Origin: an uncultured Sulfitobacter sp.
Lineage (GTDB): Bacteria; Pseudomonadota; Alphaproteobacteria; Rhodobacterales; Rhodobacteraceae
Length of the DNA stretch: 53,202 nt
Assembly: GCA_905182645.1 (NCBI GenBank)
Contig: CAJJCJ010000012.1
Location: 1 to 53,202 of the forward strand
Direction: 5' to 3'
In this document: one piece after another, positions 1-8,507 of the stretch
How the letters are laid out: the number at the start of each line of letters is the position of its first letter
Numbering within the stretch: the first letter of the stretch is position 1
The notes under the pieces: model-generated
What the model was told of the DNA's origin: nothing
The model's database searches: none
What the model saw: the letters and a program-made list of their open reading frames with translations, nothing else
Position numbers and translations under genes: made by a program

Positions 1-267
1 TGAACCTAACCTAAGCAGTTTTGGCGGGCCCAAAACTACCCGACCTCTACATTTAGTGCCACCAAAAGCCATACCACTAGAGGCCTGAGTCTTTCGTGCA
101 ACGCAGCGCGCCAATGCGCCTATTCAGCGCACTTAGGACGTGCGCCAATAACTTTATCCTTGCTTAATCAGCCTTGCCCCCAACCGTGCGGAAAAAACCG
201 CAATTAAGTCAAAGAGGGGCCGCAGTTCACTGGCAGATAGAACTGATGATATTGAGGAGACGCAGGT
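1..267. other. Intergenic region, no gene recognised
   Basis: I see no convincing coding region here. The only structure is two short inverted repeats: GCGCAC at 127-132 with GTGCGC at 140-145, and TGCGG at 187-191 with CCGCA at 198-202 around an A6 loop. Neither has a T-tract. The window edge may cut a gene to the left. Confidence 0.5.
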
Positions 268-732
268 TTGACCAAGGTAAAAATGCCGGTTGAAATCCGG
301 CCTATTCGCCCCGCTGATATTGCGGCGTGGCGTAGGCTCTGGGGCGTCTATTTAGAATTTTACGGCACATCTGTGCCGGATGCAGTTTATGTATCTACGT
401 TTGCACGCCTTTTAGGTGACGACGACCGCGACTTTTGCGCGCTGGTTGCGGTGCAAGACGGTGTTGTTGTCGGGCTGGTTCACTACCTATTTCACCGGCA
501 TTGCTGGTGCATTGAGAACGTTTGTTACCTTCAAGACCTTTTCGTGGCCCCATCCTTGCGCGGCACCGGTGCTGGACGAAAATTGATAGAAGCCGTCTAT
601 ACGGCTGCCGATGCAGCGGGCACACCATCCGTCTATTGGATGACCCAAGACGATAACGCTGCGGGAAGGCAATTGTACAACCGCGTCGGCGATCTGACAA
701 ATTTCATTAAATATCAAAGGCCTGCAGCATGA
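268..732 (+). CDS. GNAT family N-acetyltransferase
   Basis: A 154-residue single-domain GNAT protein that transfers an acetyl group from acetyl-CoA to an unknown amine in the cytoplasm. The acetyl-CoA loop is visible as LRGTGAGRKLIEAV around residues 98-111 (the R-x-x-G-x-G/A pattern), preceded by the beta strand VCYLQDLFV, and followed by the usual C-terminal ASNDNAA-like stretch, here TQDDNAAGRQLYNRVG. I start it at the TTG at 268 because GAGGAGA at 254-260 is correctly spaced; an in-frame ATG lies at 283 without its own ribosome binding site. The stop overlaps the next gene by 4 bases, so the two are probably co-translated. The substrate cannot be read from the sequence. Fold assignment is secure, function is not. 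Confidence 0.85.
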   Translation: MTKVKMPVEIRPIRPADIAAWRRLWGVYLEFYGTSVPDAVYVSTFARLLGDDDRDFCALVAVQDGVVVGLVHYLFHRHCWCIENVCYLQDLFVAPSLRGTGAGRKLIEAVYTAADAAGTPSVYWMTQDDNAAGRQLYNRVGDLTNFIKYQRPAA

Positions 733-2081
733 ACCGGATTGTCGCCTTTGCCCTTGGTTTTATGGTATCGTGCGCGCCCGTTCGGCAAGACCCACCTCCA
801 AGCCACGCCGTAGCCTTATCAAGCGTGATGCCACCAATGCGGGTCTTCAACACATCATATATTGCACCCGCGGCACGTTCGAACATGGAGATCGCCCAAG
901 ATTTCCTCGACCTGTCTTTCCGCATGGAAAGCGGGCGCGCGGTGCCACGGTTGACGCAATTTGAAGGACCAATCACGGTACGCGCCACAGGGCGAACCAA
1001 CCCTACAATGATCCGCGATCTTTCAGATTTGTTGGTCCACATGCGCAATGAAACCGGCATCGACATCACGCTTGTGCCAGCAAACCAACCTACTGCGATC
1101 ACAGTACAGGCGGTGCCACGCGCCACCATGCAAGCCGCCGTTCCGCGTGCCGCATGTTTCGTCGTCCCTCGCCTGACATCATGGGACGACTTCAAGATCG
1201 CACGTCACACGCCGCAGGTGGATTGGACAACGCTGACACGCCGCAACCGTGCCGCAATCTTCATACCCTCTGACGTCGCACCCCAAGAAATCCGCGACTG
1301 CCTGCACGAAGAACTGGCCCAAGCACTTGGCCCACTCAACGACCTATACCGTTTGCCAGACAGCGTATTTAACGATGACAACATCCACACTGTCCTGACC
1401 AGTTTTGACATGCTTGTTCTGCGGGTGTTTTATGCGCCAGAGCTTAGAAACGGCATGTCGCGTGGCGAAGCCGCGATCCGCCTGCCCGCAATTTTGGCGC
1501 GCCTGAACCCAGCAGGGCAACGCGTGCCCGGCCAGCCGTTAAACGACACGTCGCGCGACTGGATCGAGGCCATTGAAACCGCCCTGGCGAGCGGGGCCGC
1601 CCCGTCACGGCGCAGACGAGCCGCGCAACAAGCCATCGCATTGGGCCGCGCATTCGGATAGACAGGCGCGCGCGAAGGGTTTGCACACTACGCCTTTGGC
1701 CGTCTTCAGGTCCGGAACAATCCCGCCGCCGCCTTAGCCGCATTCAACGCCGCCGACGCCGCCTATGGCGCCAGCAGCAGCACACAAATTCATGCAGCCC
1801 ACATCGCGGTTCAACAATCAGCCTTTGCGCTTGCAGCCGGCGACGCCGAGACGACGATCCGCCTGACAAACGCCACCATGAACGTCGCTGAGCAACACCA
1901 GAACGCGGCTCTGCTGTCGACATTGATGATGTTCAAGGCTGCAGCGCTGGAAATGCGCGGCGATATAGCACAGGCAGAAAGCCTGCGTCTGGACAGTTTG
2001 GGTTGGGCGCGGTACGGCTTTGGCTCTGATGCAAATGTGCAGGCCCGTCTGGATGAGATTGCGGCGCTGCGCCCATTCTAA
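729..2081 (+). pseudogene. DUF2927 lipoprotein interrupted by in-frame TAG
   Basis: The first 310 codons (729-1661) encode a protein with a short hydrophobic N-terminus and Cys at residue 15 (FMVSCAP), which looks like a lipobox, followed by the DUF2927 core with the stretch DFLDLSFRMESGRAVPRLTQ. It ends at a TAG at 1659-1661. The same frame then stays open to 2081, and the continuation (FAHYAFGRLQVRNNP to LGWARYGFGSDANVQARL) looks like the natural C-terminal, tetratricopeptide-like half of the family. I infer that RAFG-stop-T was once RAFG-W-T, a TGG to TAG change. The full product would have 450 residues. DUF2927 proteins are envelope proteins of unknown function. A truncated functional protein is possible but less likely. 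The next gene begins 11 bases after the distal stop. Confidence 0.8.
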
Positions 2082-2092
2082 GGGACCGCCAC

Positions 2093-2263
2093 ATGATTTT
2101 TCCACTTTTGGGTATGCTTATTGGGGCCATTTTCGGCGTAGTCATGGCGAAACGACGTGGCGGCGTGACATTGGACGTCGTGCAATGGGGCGTCGTGAAC
2201 GCGATCATCTTTGGTGTGATTGGCATGCTGATCTTGGTTATCATTGAACGCGCGGCGATGTAA
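2093..2263 (+). CDS. Small membrane protein with two transmembrane segments
   Basis: This 56-residue frame starts at ATG 2093, 11 bases after the DUF2927 remnant, and its TAA is immediately followed by the ATG of the VWA gene. The protein has one hydrophobic segment at about residues 2-18 (FPLLGMLIGAIFGVVM), a basic turn AKRRGG, an amphipathic linker, and a second hydrophobic segment at about 34-51 (VNAIIFGVIGMLILVII), so both ends should face the same side of the inner membrane. No domain is recognised. The tight packing with the genes on both sides is the main evidence that it is real. Its role may be linked to the VWA protein, but that is inference from position only. Confidence 0.7.
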   Translation: MIFPLLGMLIGAIFGVVMAKRRGGVTLDVVQWGVVNAIIFGVIGMLILVIIERAAM

Positions 2264-3448
2264 ATGTTCCTGCCGTTCTTTGATAACTTGCGCAACGCGG
2301 GCGTGCCTGTGTCTTTACGCGAATTTCTGGCGTTTCTTGAAGCCATGAAAAAGGGGCTGGCGACCTATGACATCGAGGCGTTTTATTACCTCGCGCGCGC
2401 CATTATGGTCAAAGACGAACGGCACTTAGATAAATTCGACCGCGCATTTTCCGCGACGTTCTCAGGCCTTGATGCGATCCCACCGCAGGCCGTGATGGAC
2501 GCCGTCGACATCCCCAAAGAATGGCTTGAAAAGCTGGCAGAAAAGCACCTTTCCGAAGAAGAAAAAGCCGAAATAAAAGCCCTTGGCGGTTTTGATAAAC
2601 TGATGGAAACGCTTAAAAAACGGCTCGAAGAACAAAAAGGCCGCCACCAAGGCGGGTCCAAATGGATGGGCACTGCAGGCACATCACCGTTCGGTGCCTA
2701 CGGCTATAACCCCGAAGGCATCCGCGCAGGCCAATCAGAATCCCGCCACCAACGCGCTGTTAAAGTCTGGGACAAACGCGAGTTTCGCAACCTCGACGAC
2801 ACAGTCGAACTTGGCACCCGCAACATTAAGGTCGCGCTAAAACGCCTGCGCCGCTGGGCGCGTGACGGTGCGTCCGAAGAGCTGGATCTCGACGGCACAA
2901 TTCGGGCAACGGCGGAAAACGGATACTTGGACGTTAAAACAAGGCCAGAGCGGCGCAATGCCGTGAAGGTATTATTGTTTTTGGACGTCGGAGGCTCAAT
3001 GGACCCGCATATCAAAGTCGTTGAAGAACTGTTTTCAGCCGCCAAAACCGAATTCAAACACCTCGAACATTTCTACTTTCACAATTGCCTTTACGAAGGT
3101 GTTTGGCGCGACAACCGACGCCGGCACAACGCCCAGGTCCCGACCCATGAAATCCTACGAACTTACGGCTCCGACTACAAATGCATCTTTGTCGGCGACG
3201 CCTCCATGTCGCCCTATGAAGTCGCGTTTGCCGGTGGCGCCAATGAACATTGGAACGCGGAAAGCGGCGAAACATGGCTGACCCGCGCGCGCGAACACTG
3301 GCCCAATCACGTTTGGATCAACCCTCTTGCCGAACAGTATTGGCCCTACACTCAGTCGATCCAAATGATCCAAAGCATCTTTGGGCCCGACCGCATGGTC
3401 CCCATGACCTTGTCAGGCATTGAGCGCGGCATGAAAGTCCTGACATGA
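2264..3448 (+). CDS. VWA domain-containing protein (CoxE-like)
   Basis: A 394-residue cytoplasmic protein of the VWA/CoxE type. The N-terminal half is helical and highly charged (EEEKAEIK and KKRLEEQKG near residues 97-124). The C-terminal half holds a von Willebrand A fold with a metal-ion-dependent adhesion motif of the form D-x-G-x-S, seen as LFLDVGGSMD around residue 239-248. Such proteins usually act with a MoxR-family AAA ATPase as a chaperone pair for assembling metal enzymes or envelope complexes. No MoxR gene is present in this window, so the ATPase partner must be elsewhere or absent. The gene is joined by an ATGA overlap to the next gene and lies one base after the small membrane protein gene. 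The family is certain; the client is unknown. Confidence 0.88.
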   Translation: MFLPFFDNLRNAGVPVSLREFLAFLEAMKKGLATYDIEAFYYLARAIMVKDERHLDKFDRAFSATFSGLDAIPPQAVMDAVDIPKEWLEKLAEKHLSEEEKAEIKALGGFDKLMETLKKRLEEQKGRHQGGSKWMGTAGTSPFGAYGYNPEGIRAGQSESRHQRAVKVWDKREFRNLDDTVELGTRNIKVALKRLRRWARDGASEELDLDGTIRATAENGYLDVKTRPERRNAVKVLLFLDVGGSMDPHIKVVEELFSAAKTEFKHLEHFYFHNCLYEGVWRDNRRRHNAQVPTHEILRTYGSDYKCIFVGDASMSPYEVAFAGGANEHWNAESGETWLTRAREHWPNHVWINPLAEQYWPYTQSIQMIQSIFGPDRMVPMTLSGIERGMKVLT

Positions 3449-3795
3449 AACACCTTTGGCAAAACCACCGGATCGCTCTGTCCACATTTGTATTGGCACT
3501 GGGGCTGCTCGGCTATTTCGCAGTCCAGACAATTTCATCGACAATCTACTGGATGGACCCCGCTCACCAAGACCAAGCCCTCGCAGGTTGGATGACCCCG
3601 CGCTATGTTCAACAATCCTATAAACTGCCGCCAGATTTGCTTGGTGCCGCGTTGTTCATGATCAAAGGCGAAACGCCAAGGCGTCAATCGCTTGATACAA
3701 TCGCCGCCAACAACGGGCTCACGATGGACGAACTTCAGGTCCGCATCGACACAGCCACCGCCGCTTGGCGCGCGCAGCGGGATGCAACGGAATGA
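3445..3795 (+). CDS. Conserved hypothetical protein with one N-terminal membrane anchor
   Basis: A 116-residue protein with a single transmembrane segment at about residues 11-30 (LSTFVLALGLLGYFAV) followed by a soluble domain of about 80 residues, probably periplasmic. The soluble part contains ALFMIKGETPRRQSL and a C-terminal helix rich in alanine. I do not recognise a domain. It overlaps the VWA gene upstream and the dedA remnant downstream by 4 bases each (ATGA at both joints), so it is part of a tightly coupled operon. The operon suggests an envelope-associated job. No function is assigned. Confidence 0.75.
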   Translation: MKHLWQNHRIALSTFVLALGLLGYFAVQTISSTIYWMDPAHQDQALAGWMTPRYVQQSYKLPPDLLGAALFMIKGETPRRQSLDTIAANNGLTMDELQVRIDTATAAWRAQRDATE

Positions 3796-4402
3796 CCGAT
3801 ATAGCCCTGACGCTTATCGCGGATTACGGCGTTATCGTGCTGTTTTGCGTGACTTTCCTCAGCTGCCTCGCCCTGCCCGTTCCATCGTCACTATTAATGC
3901 TGGCGTCCAGCAGTTTTGCGGCAACCGGTGATTTGGCGCTTGGGTCCGTGGCACTCGCGGCATTCTGCGGCGCTGTTTTGGGTGACAACATGGGCTATCT
4001 GATTGCACGTCTATCAGGTGACCGCATGACCGACTGGCTGGCGCGCAACCCCAAACGGGCTGCACTGCGTACCAAGGGGCAAATCTTCATGATCAAATGG
4101 GGCGGATCGTCTGTGTTTTTTCTTGCTGGCTTGTGGCCCCACTGGGCCCCTACATTAACTATGTCAGTGGCCTGACCAAGTTTACATGGATGCGCTTTGC
4201 AATCTGGGGCATCGCAGGCGAAATCGTCTGGGTCTCGGTTTATGTCGGTCTCGGTTACACATTTGGCGACAACTTCACTGCAATCGCAAGCCTTTTGGGC
4301 AACGCCAGCGGGCTTGTCACGGCATTTGCTGTCACAATTGGCCTCGGTGTTTGGCTGGTCCGCGCCAGCCGCGCCAAAAACGACAAAGCCGCGTCGGCCT
4401 AA
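3792..4402 (+). pseudogene. DedA family membrane protein, one-base frameshift
   Basis: DedA proteins are inner-membrane lipid scramblase-like proteins. The N-terminal part (from ATG 3792, reading MTDIALTLIADYGVIVLF) continues in one frame to IFMIKWGGSSVFF, then runs off into a non-homologous tail that stops at 4175. The rest, SCWLVAPLGPYINYVSGLT to the TAA at 4402, lies in another frame and carries the typical APLGPYIN motif. The break falls in a T6 run at 4116-4121; one additional T would restore a continuous protein of about 203 residues ending in a basic tail. A homopolymer sequencing error is a real alternative. If the frameshift is genuine the protein loses its second half, including several membrane helices. 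It is coupled to the preceding gene by an ATGA overlap. Confidence 0.85.
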
Positions 4403-4441
4403 GCCCTTGACCCAAATTGTCATGACCGCAACGATACGGCC

Positions 4442-5587
4442 ATGACACAGCATTTTGACGCACCCGAATACGCGCTGCGAAAGTCCCGCGCCATCGCTGC
4501 AATTAGGTCCGAAGGGCTTGATGCGCTGCTGATGTTCGCACCCGAAAGCCAATATTGGATCTGCGGTTACGACACGTTTGGGTTTGCGCTGTTTCAATGC
4601 CTCGTGTTGACAGCAAAAGGCGATCTACACCTGCTGACCCGCAACCCCGACCTGCGCCAAGCCCGCCTGACATCCACCCTGCCGGACGCAGAAATTCACA
4701 TCTGGGACGACGTTGAAGGCATGAACCCCGCCGCAGATTTGGCGCGCTTGCTGTCTGACCTCGGCGTTTCTGGGCGGATCGGATACGAGGGCCAAACCGC
4801 AGGGCTTATGGATTATAACGGCCAACAAGTCCGCGCCCTGATCCCTGATCTGGTTGAGAGCACTGAAATCATCCGCGCACAAAGACGCATCAAATCAAAC
4901 GCTGAGGTCGACATGCATCGGCGCGCGGCGGCCCTGTCTGACGACGCGCTTGATGCCGGTATCGCAGCCACCCGCGCAGGCGCATTCGAGGGCGACATTC
5001 TGGCCGCCATGCAAGGCGCCGTATTCAAAGGCGGCGGTGATTACGCGGGCAACGAATTCATCATCGGATCAGGCGAAGGCGCGCTGCTGTGCCGATACTT
5101 CTCGGGCCGCAGGCACCTTGATCCGTCTGACCAACTCACGCTTGAATGGTCCGGTGCATACGCGCGCTATCACGCCGCCATGATGCGCACGGTCATCGTT
5201 GGTGAACCGTCCGACAGCCATAAACGCATGCACGCGGCCTGCGCCGAGGCATTGCAGGCTTGCGAGGCCGCTATTCAGCCTGGCAAGCCGATGGGCGACG
5301 TATTCGTGGCCCACGCCAAAGTATTCGACAAACACGGGTTCAGCCACGCGCGACTTAAGGCGTGCGGCTACGGCATGGGCGCGATCTACAACCCAATCTG
5401 GGTCGATTTCCCGATGTTTTACGAAGGGAACCCGCTGCTTATGCAGGCAAACCAAGTGTTTTTCCTGCACATGATCCTGATGGATAGCGACAGCGGTGAC
5501 GCCATGACGCTTGGCCATTCGGTACTGGTTAAACCAGACGGAATTGAACGGCTATCGCGTCACGGACTAGGCCTTATCACCTGCTAA
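4442..5587 (+). CDS. M24-fold (creatinase/aminopeptidase P-like) enzyme lacking metal ligands
   Basis: A 381-residue protein with the two-part layout of the M24 family: an N-terminal creatinase-like domain (to about residue 135) and a C-terminal pita-bread domain (about 145-375). The pieces that should hold the five metal ligands are present but altered: LEWSGAYARYHAAMMRT lacks the two aspartates of the canonical motif, ACGYGMGAIY lacks the histidine of GHGIG, and MTLGHSVLV lacks the last glutamate. The fold is therefore clear, but a dinuclear metallopeptidase is unlikely. Creatinase is the known precedent for a metal-free member of this fold, so a C-N hydrolase of a small molecule is a reasonable guess. 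It overlaps the convergent SpoIIAA-like gene by 21 bases. Substrate unknown. Confidence 0.78.
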   Translation: MTQHFDAPEYALRKSRAIAAIRSEGLDALLMFAPESQYWICGYDTFGFALFQCLVLTAKGDLHLLTRNPDLRQARLTSTLPDAEIHIWDDVEGMNPAADLARLLSDLGVSGRIGYEGQTAGLMDYNGQQVRALIPDLVESTEIIRAQRRIKSNAEVDMHRRAAALSDDALDAGIAATRAGAFEGDILAAMQGAVFKGGGDYAGNEFIIGSGEGALLCRYFSGRRHLDPSDQLTLEWSGAYARYHAAMMRTVIVGEPSDSHKRMHAACAEALQACEAAIQPGKPMGDVFVAHAKVFDKHGFSHARLKACGYGMGAIYNPIWVDFPMFYEGNPLLMQANQVFFLHMILMDSDSGDAMTLGHSVLVKPDGIERLSRHGLGLITC

Positions 5588-5941
5588 CCACGCCTCTGCG
5601 GCATCTGCTTTCTCGGGTTTGAACGTTTTGATTTTCATCTTTGGGATCACCGCACCTTCGATTGCAGCAGCCCTGCGAACCCATGCTTTGTCAGATATCA
5701 CAGCAATCTTTCCGAAACGCTTCAGCAGGCCGAACAGCTTGGGAATTCGCATAGCTTCGGTCATAAGCGCATTAAACGTCGGCCATTTGAACCCTTCAAT
5801 CCGGTACAGCATCACGCCATTTTCAAAATCGTCGGACAAGGCCAAAAGTTCGGTCAAACCAGATGCCATTTCAGGGCCGGTAATTTTGCCCTGAATATTA
5901 AGGTCAATGCGGTTGTCAGATACGCGTGTGACGGTAAACAT
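5567..5941 (-). CDS. SpoIIAA-like / STAS-fold protein
   Basis: A 124-residue soluble protein of the SpoIIAA-like family (the group including PF11964). The beginning MFTVTRVSDNRIDLNIQGKI forms the first two beta strands, followed by a helix with ELLALSDDFENG and by the conserved-looking stretch RIEGFKWPTFNALMTEA. It ends with the family pattern KAWVRRAAAIEGAVIPKMKI. Members of this family are thought to bind small hydrophobic ligands or membranes and have no fixed role. There is no phosphorylatable DSS motif of the classical anti-anti-sigma type that I can see. The gene is divergent from the M48 protease gene (about 110 bases between the starts) and convergent with the M24 gene. Confidence 0.75.
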   Translation of the reverse strand: MFTVTRVSDNRIDLNIQGKITGPEMASGLTELLALSDDFENGVMLYRIEGFKWPTFNALMTEAMRIPKLFGLLKRFGKIAVISDKAWVRRAAAIEGAVIPKMKIKTFKPEKADAAEAWLAGDKA

Positions 5942-6051
5942 GTGCAGTTCTCCTATTTTGCTTTCTGAAACTTTGGACCCACATCATGAGAATTGCTTTG
6001 ATGTAGATCAATTGGCTTGTCTGGCCGGTGTCGGTGCACCATATCATAAAT

Positions 6052-6738
6052 ATGCTTCGCTTTGTCCCCATCCTCCTCGCCCTGCTTTACGGGATTGCCA
6101 TGTACCGATTTTCGGTCTGGCGGACTTCCAAGGAATTGGATGCCAAATCCACTGAATTGGCCGACCCAATCCTGAAATCCTTGAACCAAGACTTGGCGCG
6201 CGCGCTGGATTTGCCACGGATCAAGGTGCATATCTATGAAATCGAACCGGTCAACGGGCTTGCCGCACCCGACGGGCGCATCTTTATCACGCGCGGATTT
6301 TTCAACAAATACCGTGCAGGCGACGTCACTGCAGCCGAACTTGCCAGCGTCATCGCCCACGAGCTGGGGCATGTCGCCTTGGGCCACTCACGCCGCCGGA
6401 TGATTGATTTCTCAGGCCAAAATGCGATGCGCACAGCGCTTGCGATGGTCCTTGGCCGCTTTATCCCCGGCGTTGGGCCACTGCTTGCTGGCGCACTCAT
6501 GTCCCTATTAGCGGCCAAACTATCACGCAAAGACGAATACGAGGCCGACGCCTATGCGTCAGCGCTGTTGACCAAGGCAGGGATCGGGACCGCCCCGCAA
6601 ATATCACTGTTTAAAAAGTTGGAAACGCTTACGGGCGCGCGCGGCGCAAGCACACCCGCATGGACCATGAGCCACCCAAAAACCGAAATGCGGATCAAGG
6701 CGATCGAATCCAACACACATAAGTGGAAAATCGACTAA
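6052..6738 (+). CDS. M48 family metalloprotease
   Basis: A zinc protease of 228 residues from ATG 6052 (MLRFVPILLALLYG), or 236 from a GTG at 6028; neither start has a clear ribosome binding site. The first 20 residues form a membrane anchor, a second hydrophobic stretch (FIPGVGPLLAGALMSLL, about residues 137-155) may be a membrane hairpin. The catalytic HExxH is seen as VIAHELGHVALGH near residue 103-115, and the third zinc ligand is the Glu of DEYEADAYA near residue 165. This arrangement matches HtpX/Oma1-like membrane proteases involved in quality control of membrane proteins. No HtpX-specific partner is adjacent. The stop codon overlaps the end of the convergent PIN gene by 4 bases. Confidence 0.88.
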   Translation: MLRFVPILLALLYGIAMYRFSVWRTSKELDAKSTELADPILKSLNQDLARALDLPRIKVHIYEIEPVNGLAAPDGRIFITRGFFNKYRAGDVTAAELASVIAHELGHVALGHSRRRMIDFSGQNAMRTALAMVLGRFIPGVGPLLAGALMSLLAAKLSRKDEYEADAYASALLTKAGIGTAPQISLFKKLETLTGARGASTPAWTMSHPKTEMRIKAIESNTHKWKID

Positions 6739-7275
6739 ACCAGCGCCTTGCCAAAGCGCGGCAACCGCGCCTTTTTCATCAACGCACGCATTTCCCAGCT
6801 TTCGCCACCCATGGCATGGGCTTGGGCCAGAATGGCATCCGCGACGCCACGCATACCAATTGGATCTTCGGCCAACATACGGCAGCAGAACTCGTCAGGT
6901 CCAAAGCGGATTAGCCCTTCATCCGTAAGAATGTCGCGTGGGAAAGTCTTTGTTATTCATCGTCATTATACCATCGCACGACCCCGATATCGCCGCGGCC
7001 AGCACATGCACATCATCCGCGTCAGGCAGCCAAAGCCGTTGCTCTAGCCCGCCCTTCACAGAAATAATTGCGCGTGGAAAAGCCGTGTTCAACATCACGA
7101 TCTCGCCGCGTGCGAACACCTCGGCAGCATCATCAATCTTGCGAGTTGCTCGCGCCCATTCTTCCAGAATGCGGTCCGACCAGCGGGGTTCAAACAACCC
7201 CAACTTGGCCGCACCAACAACGACCTCACGCATGACCGTTGGGTACAATACGCAAGCGTCGATCAGCACTCTCAT
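6735..7275 (-). pseudogene. RSP_2648-type PIN domain protein, one-base frameshift
   Basis: PIN-domain proteins are Mg-dependent ribonucleases. Here the N-terminal 113 residues are intact: the first acidic residue in MRVLIDACVLYPTV, a second in RILEEWAR, and the active-site region LPDADDVHVLAAA. After NKDFP the frame breaks near 6941-6948 and stops at 6919. The continuation RDILTDEGLIRFGPDEF to MKKARLPRFGKALV is present in another frame and ends at a TAG at 6735-6737. Removing one base from the CCCACG stretch restores a protein of about 180 residues. The start codon overlaps the stop of the methyltransferase gene (ATGA), so the two are translationally coupled. There is no antitoxin-like gene next to it, so this is not an obvious toxin-antitoxin pair. 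Sequencing error is an alternative to true loss. Confidence 0.8.
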
Positions 7276-8468
7276 AGGCGGAAGAACACGGCTTTCAGGT
7301 ATCCGCTTTCGGCCAAATGCGGCAATATCGGATGATCAGGTCCAGCGAAACCAGTGTAGATCACTTGGCTACGACGGCCTGCGCGTCCAATACCGCGTGA
7401 AGATGCATTGCGGAATTTGGTCAGATCAGCGGCATGCGAACATGAACAAACGCCCAAATAGCCACCATCTTTAACCAATGCAGCCGCCAAACGGGCCACA
7501 CGCTCGTATGCGCGCAAACCAGCGTCCAATGATTTACGACCCGGCGCAAACGCAGGCGGATCACAAATCACGACGTCAAACTGAGCGCCTTCTTCTGCCA
7601 ATGCTTCAAGCACTGCAAACGCATCGCCGCGACGTGTTTCAAACTTATCCGAAACAGCCATTGCAGCCGCACCAGCATTCGCCAACTCCAGCGCGGGGGC
7701 AGAGCCATCAACAGCCAGCACAGATTTCGCACCATTGGCTAAAGCCGCAAGGCCAAAGCCGCCAACATGGCTAAACATATCCAAAACATCGCCACCTTTG
7801 GCCAAATTAGCCGCAAACGCGTGATTAGGGCGCTGGTCAAAGAACAAGCCAGTCTTTTGTCCGCCCATCACATCAGCCATATATGTAGCACCGTTCATCG
7901 TTGCTTCAATCGGGCCAGTCGGGGCCGTTCCGCGCATAACGATGGTTTTTTCTTCCAAACCCTCCAGCGTTCGCGCACGGCCAGTGCCGTTCATGATAAC
8001 GGTCGTAACGCCCGTGACTTTCATCAACGCATCAACAAGTGTCTCAATCAGCACATCGGCCCAAGCAGCGTTTGGCTGCACAACAGCCACATCGCCAAAC
8101 CGGTCCACGATGACACCCGGAAGGCCATCAGCCTCGGCATGTACAAGGCGGTAGAACGGATCAGGGTACATCAAGGCGCGATGTTTTAAAGCACGTGCAA
8201 ACTTGGCTTCAAACCAAGCGGCATCAATCACGACATCAACGTCACGTTCTAGCATACGGCAGAAAATCTTGCTGGCAGTATTCACAGCGACAAGGCCCAT
8301 CGGGCGGCGCTCTGCGTCTTCAAGAATGGCGATTGTTCCGGCAGTCATCGCCTTAGTGCGGCGATCAGTGACGACTTCGTTGGCGTAAACCCAAGGGAAG
8401 CCGTGCCGAATGGCACGGGCATCGCCCTTAGGGTTTAGGCGTACAACGGAAAAAGAGGGCTGGTCCAT
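7272..8468 (-). CDS. RlmI-like class I SAM-dependent rRNA methyltransferase
   Basis: A 398-residue enzyme starting at ATG 8468, chosen because AGAGGG lies just upstream; a TTG further upstream is less likely. The N-terminal PUA-like domain covers about residues 1-75 (HGFPWVYANEV), followed by a Rossmann methyltransferase domain. Recognisable are the substrate-adjacent GQKTGLFFDQRPN near residue 203-215, the SAM loop DMFSHVGGFGLAAL, and the catalytic-type motif VVICDPPAF. It ends with GYLKAVFFRL. Family members methylate a cytosine of 23S rRNA at C5; the exact base is inferred from RlmI and could differ. The stop overlaps the PIN gene start. It lies between the lipoprotein gene and PIN gene on the same strand. 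Confidence 0.88.
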   Translation of the reverse strand: MDQPSFSVVRLNPKGDARAIRHGFPWVYANEVVTDRRTKAMTAGTIAILEDAERRPMGLVAVNTASKIFCRMLERDVDVVIDAAWFEAKFARALKHRALMYPDPFYRLVHAEADGLPGVIVDRFGDVAVVQPNAAWADVLIETLVDALMKVTGVTTVIMNGTGRARTLEGLEEKTIVMRGTAPTGPIEATMNGATYMADVMGGQKTGLFFDQRPNHAFAANLAKGGDVLDMFSHVGGFGLAALANGAKSVLAVDGSAPALELANAGAAAMAVSDKFETRRGDAFAVLEALAEEGAQFDVVICDPPAFAPGRKSLDAGLRAYERVARLAAALVKDGGYLGVCSCSHAADLTKFRNASSRGIGRAGRRSQVIYTGFAGPDHPILPHLAESGYLKAVFFRL

Positions 8469-8507
8469 GACCGCCCTCTTAGTCGCAAACAATAACGTTT
8501 GAAAGTC

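Noticed and set aside
127..202. Short inverted repeats near the left edge as terminators
   Set aside because: Stems of five or six pairs without T-tracts and without a known upstream gene are not enough.
6735..7275. PIN protein as the toxin of a toxin-antitoxin pair
   Set aside because: No antitoxin-sized gene is next to it. It is coupled instead to a methyltransferase gene and belongs to a family not known as VapC.
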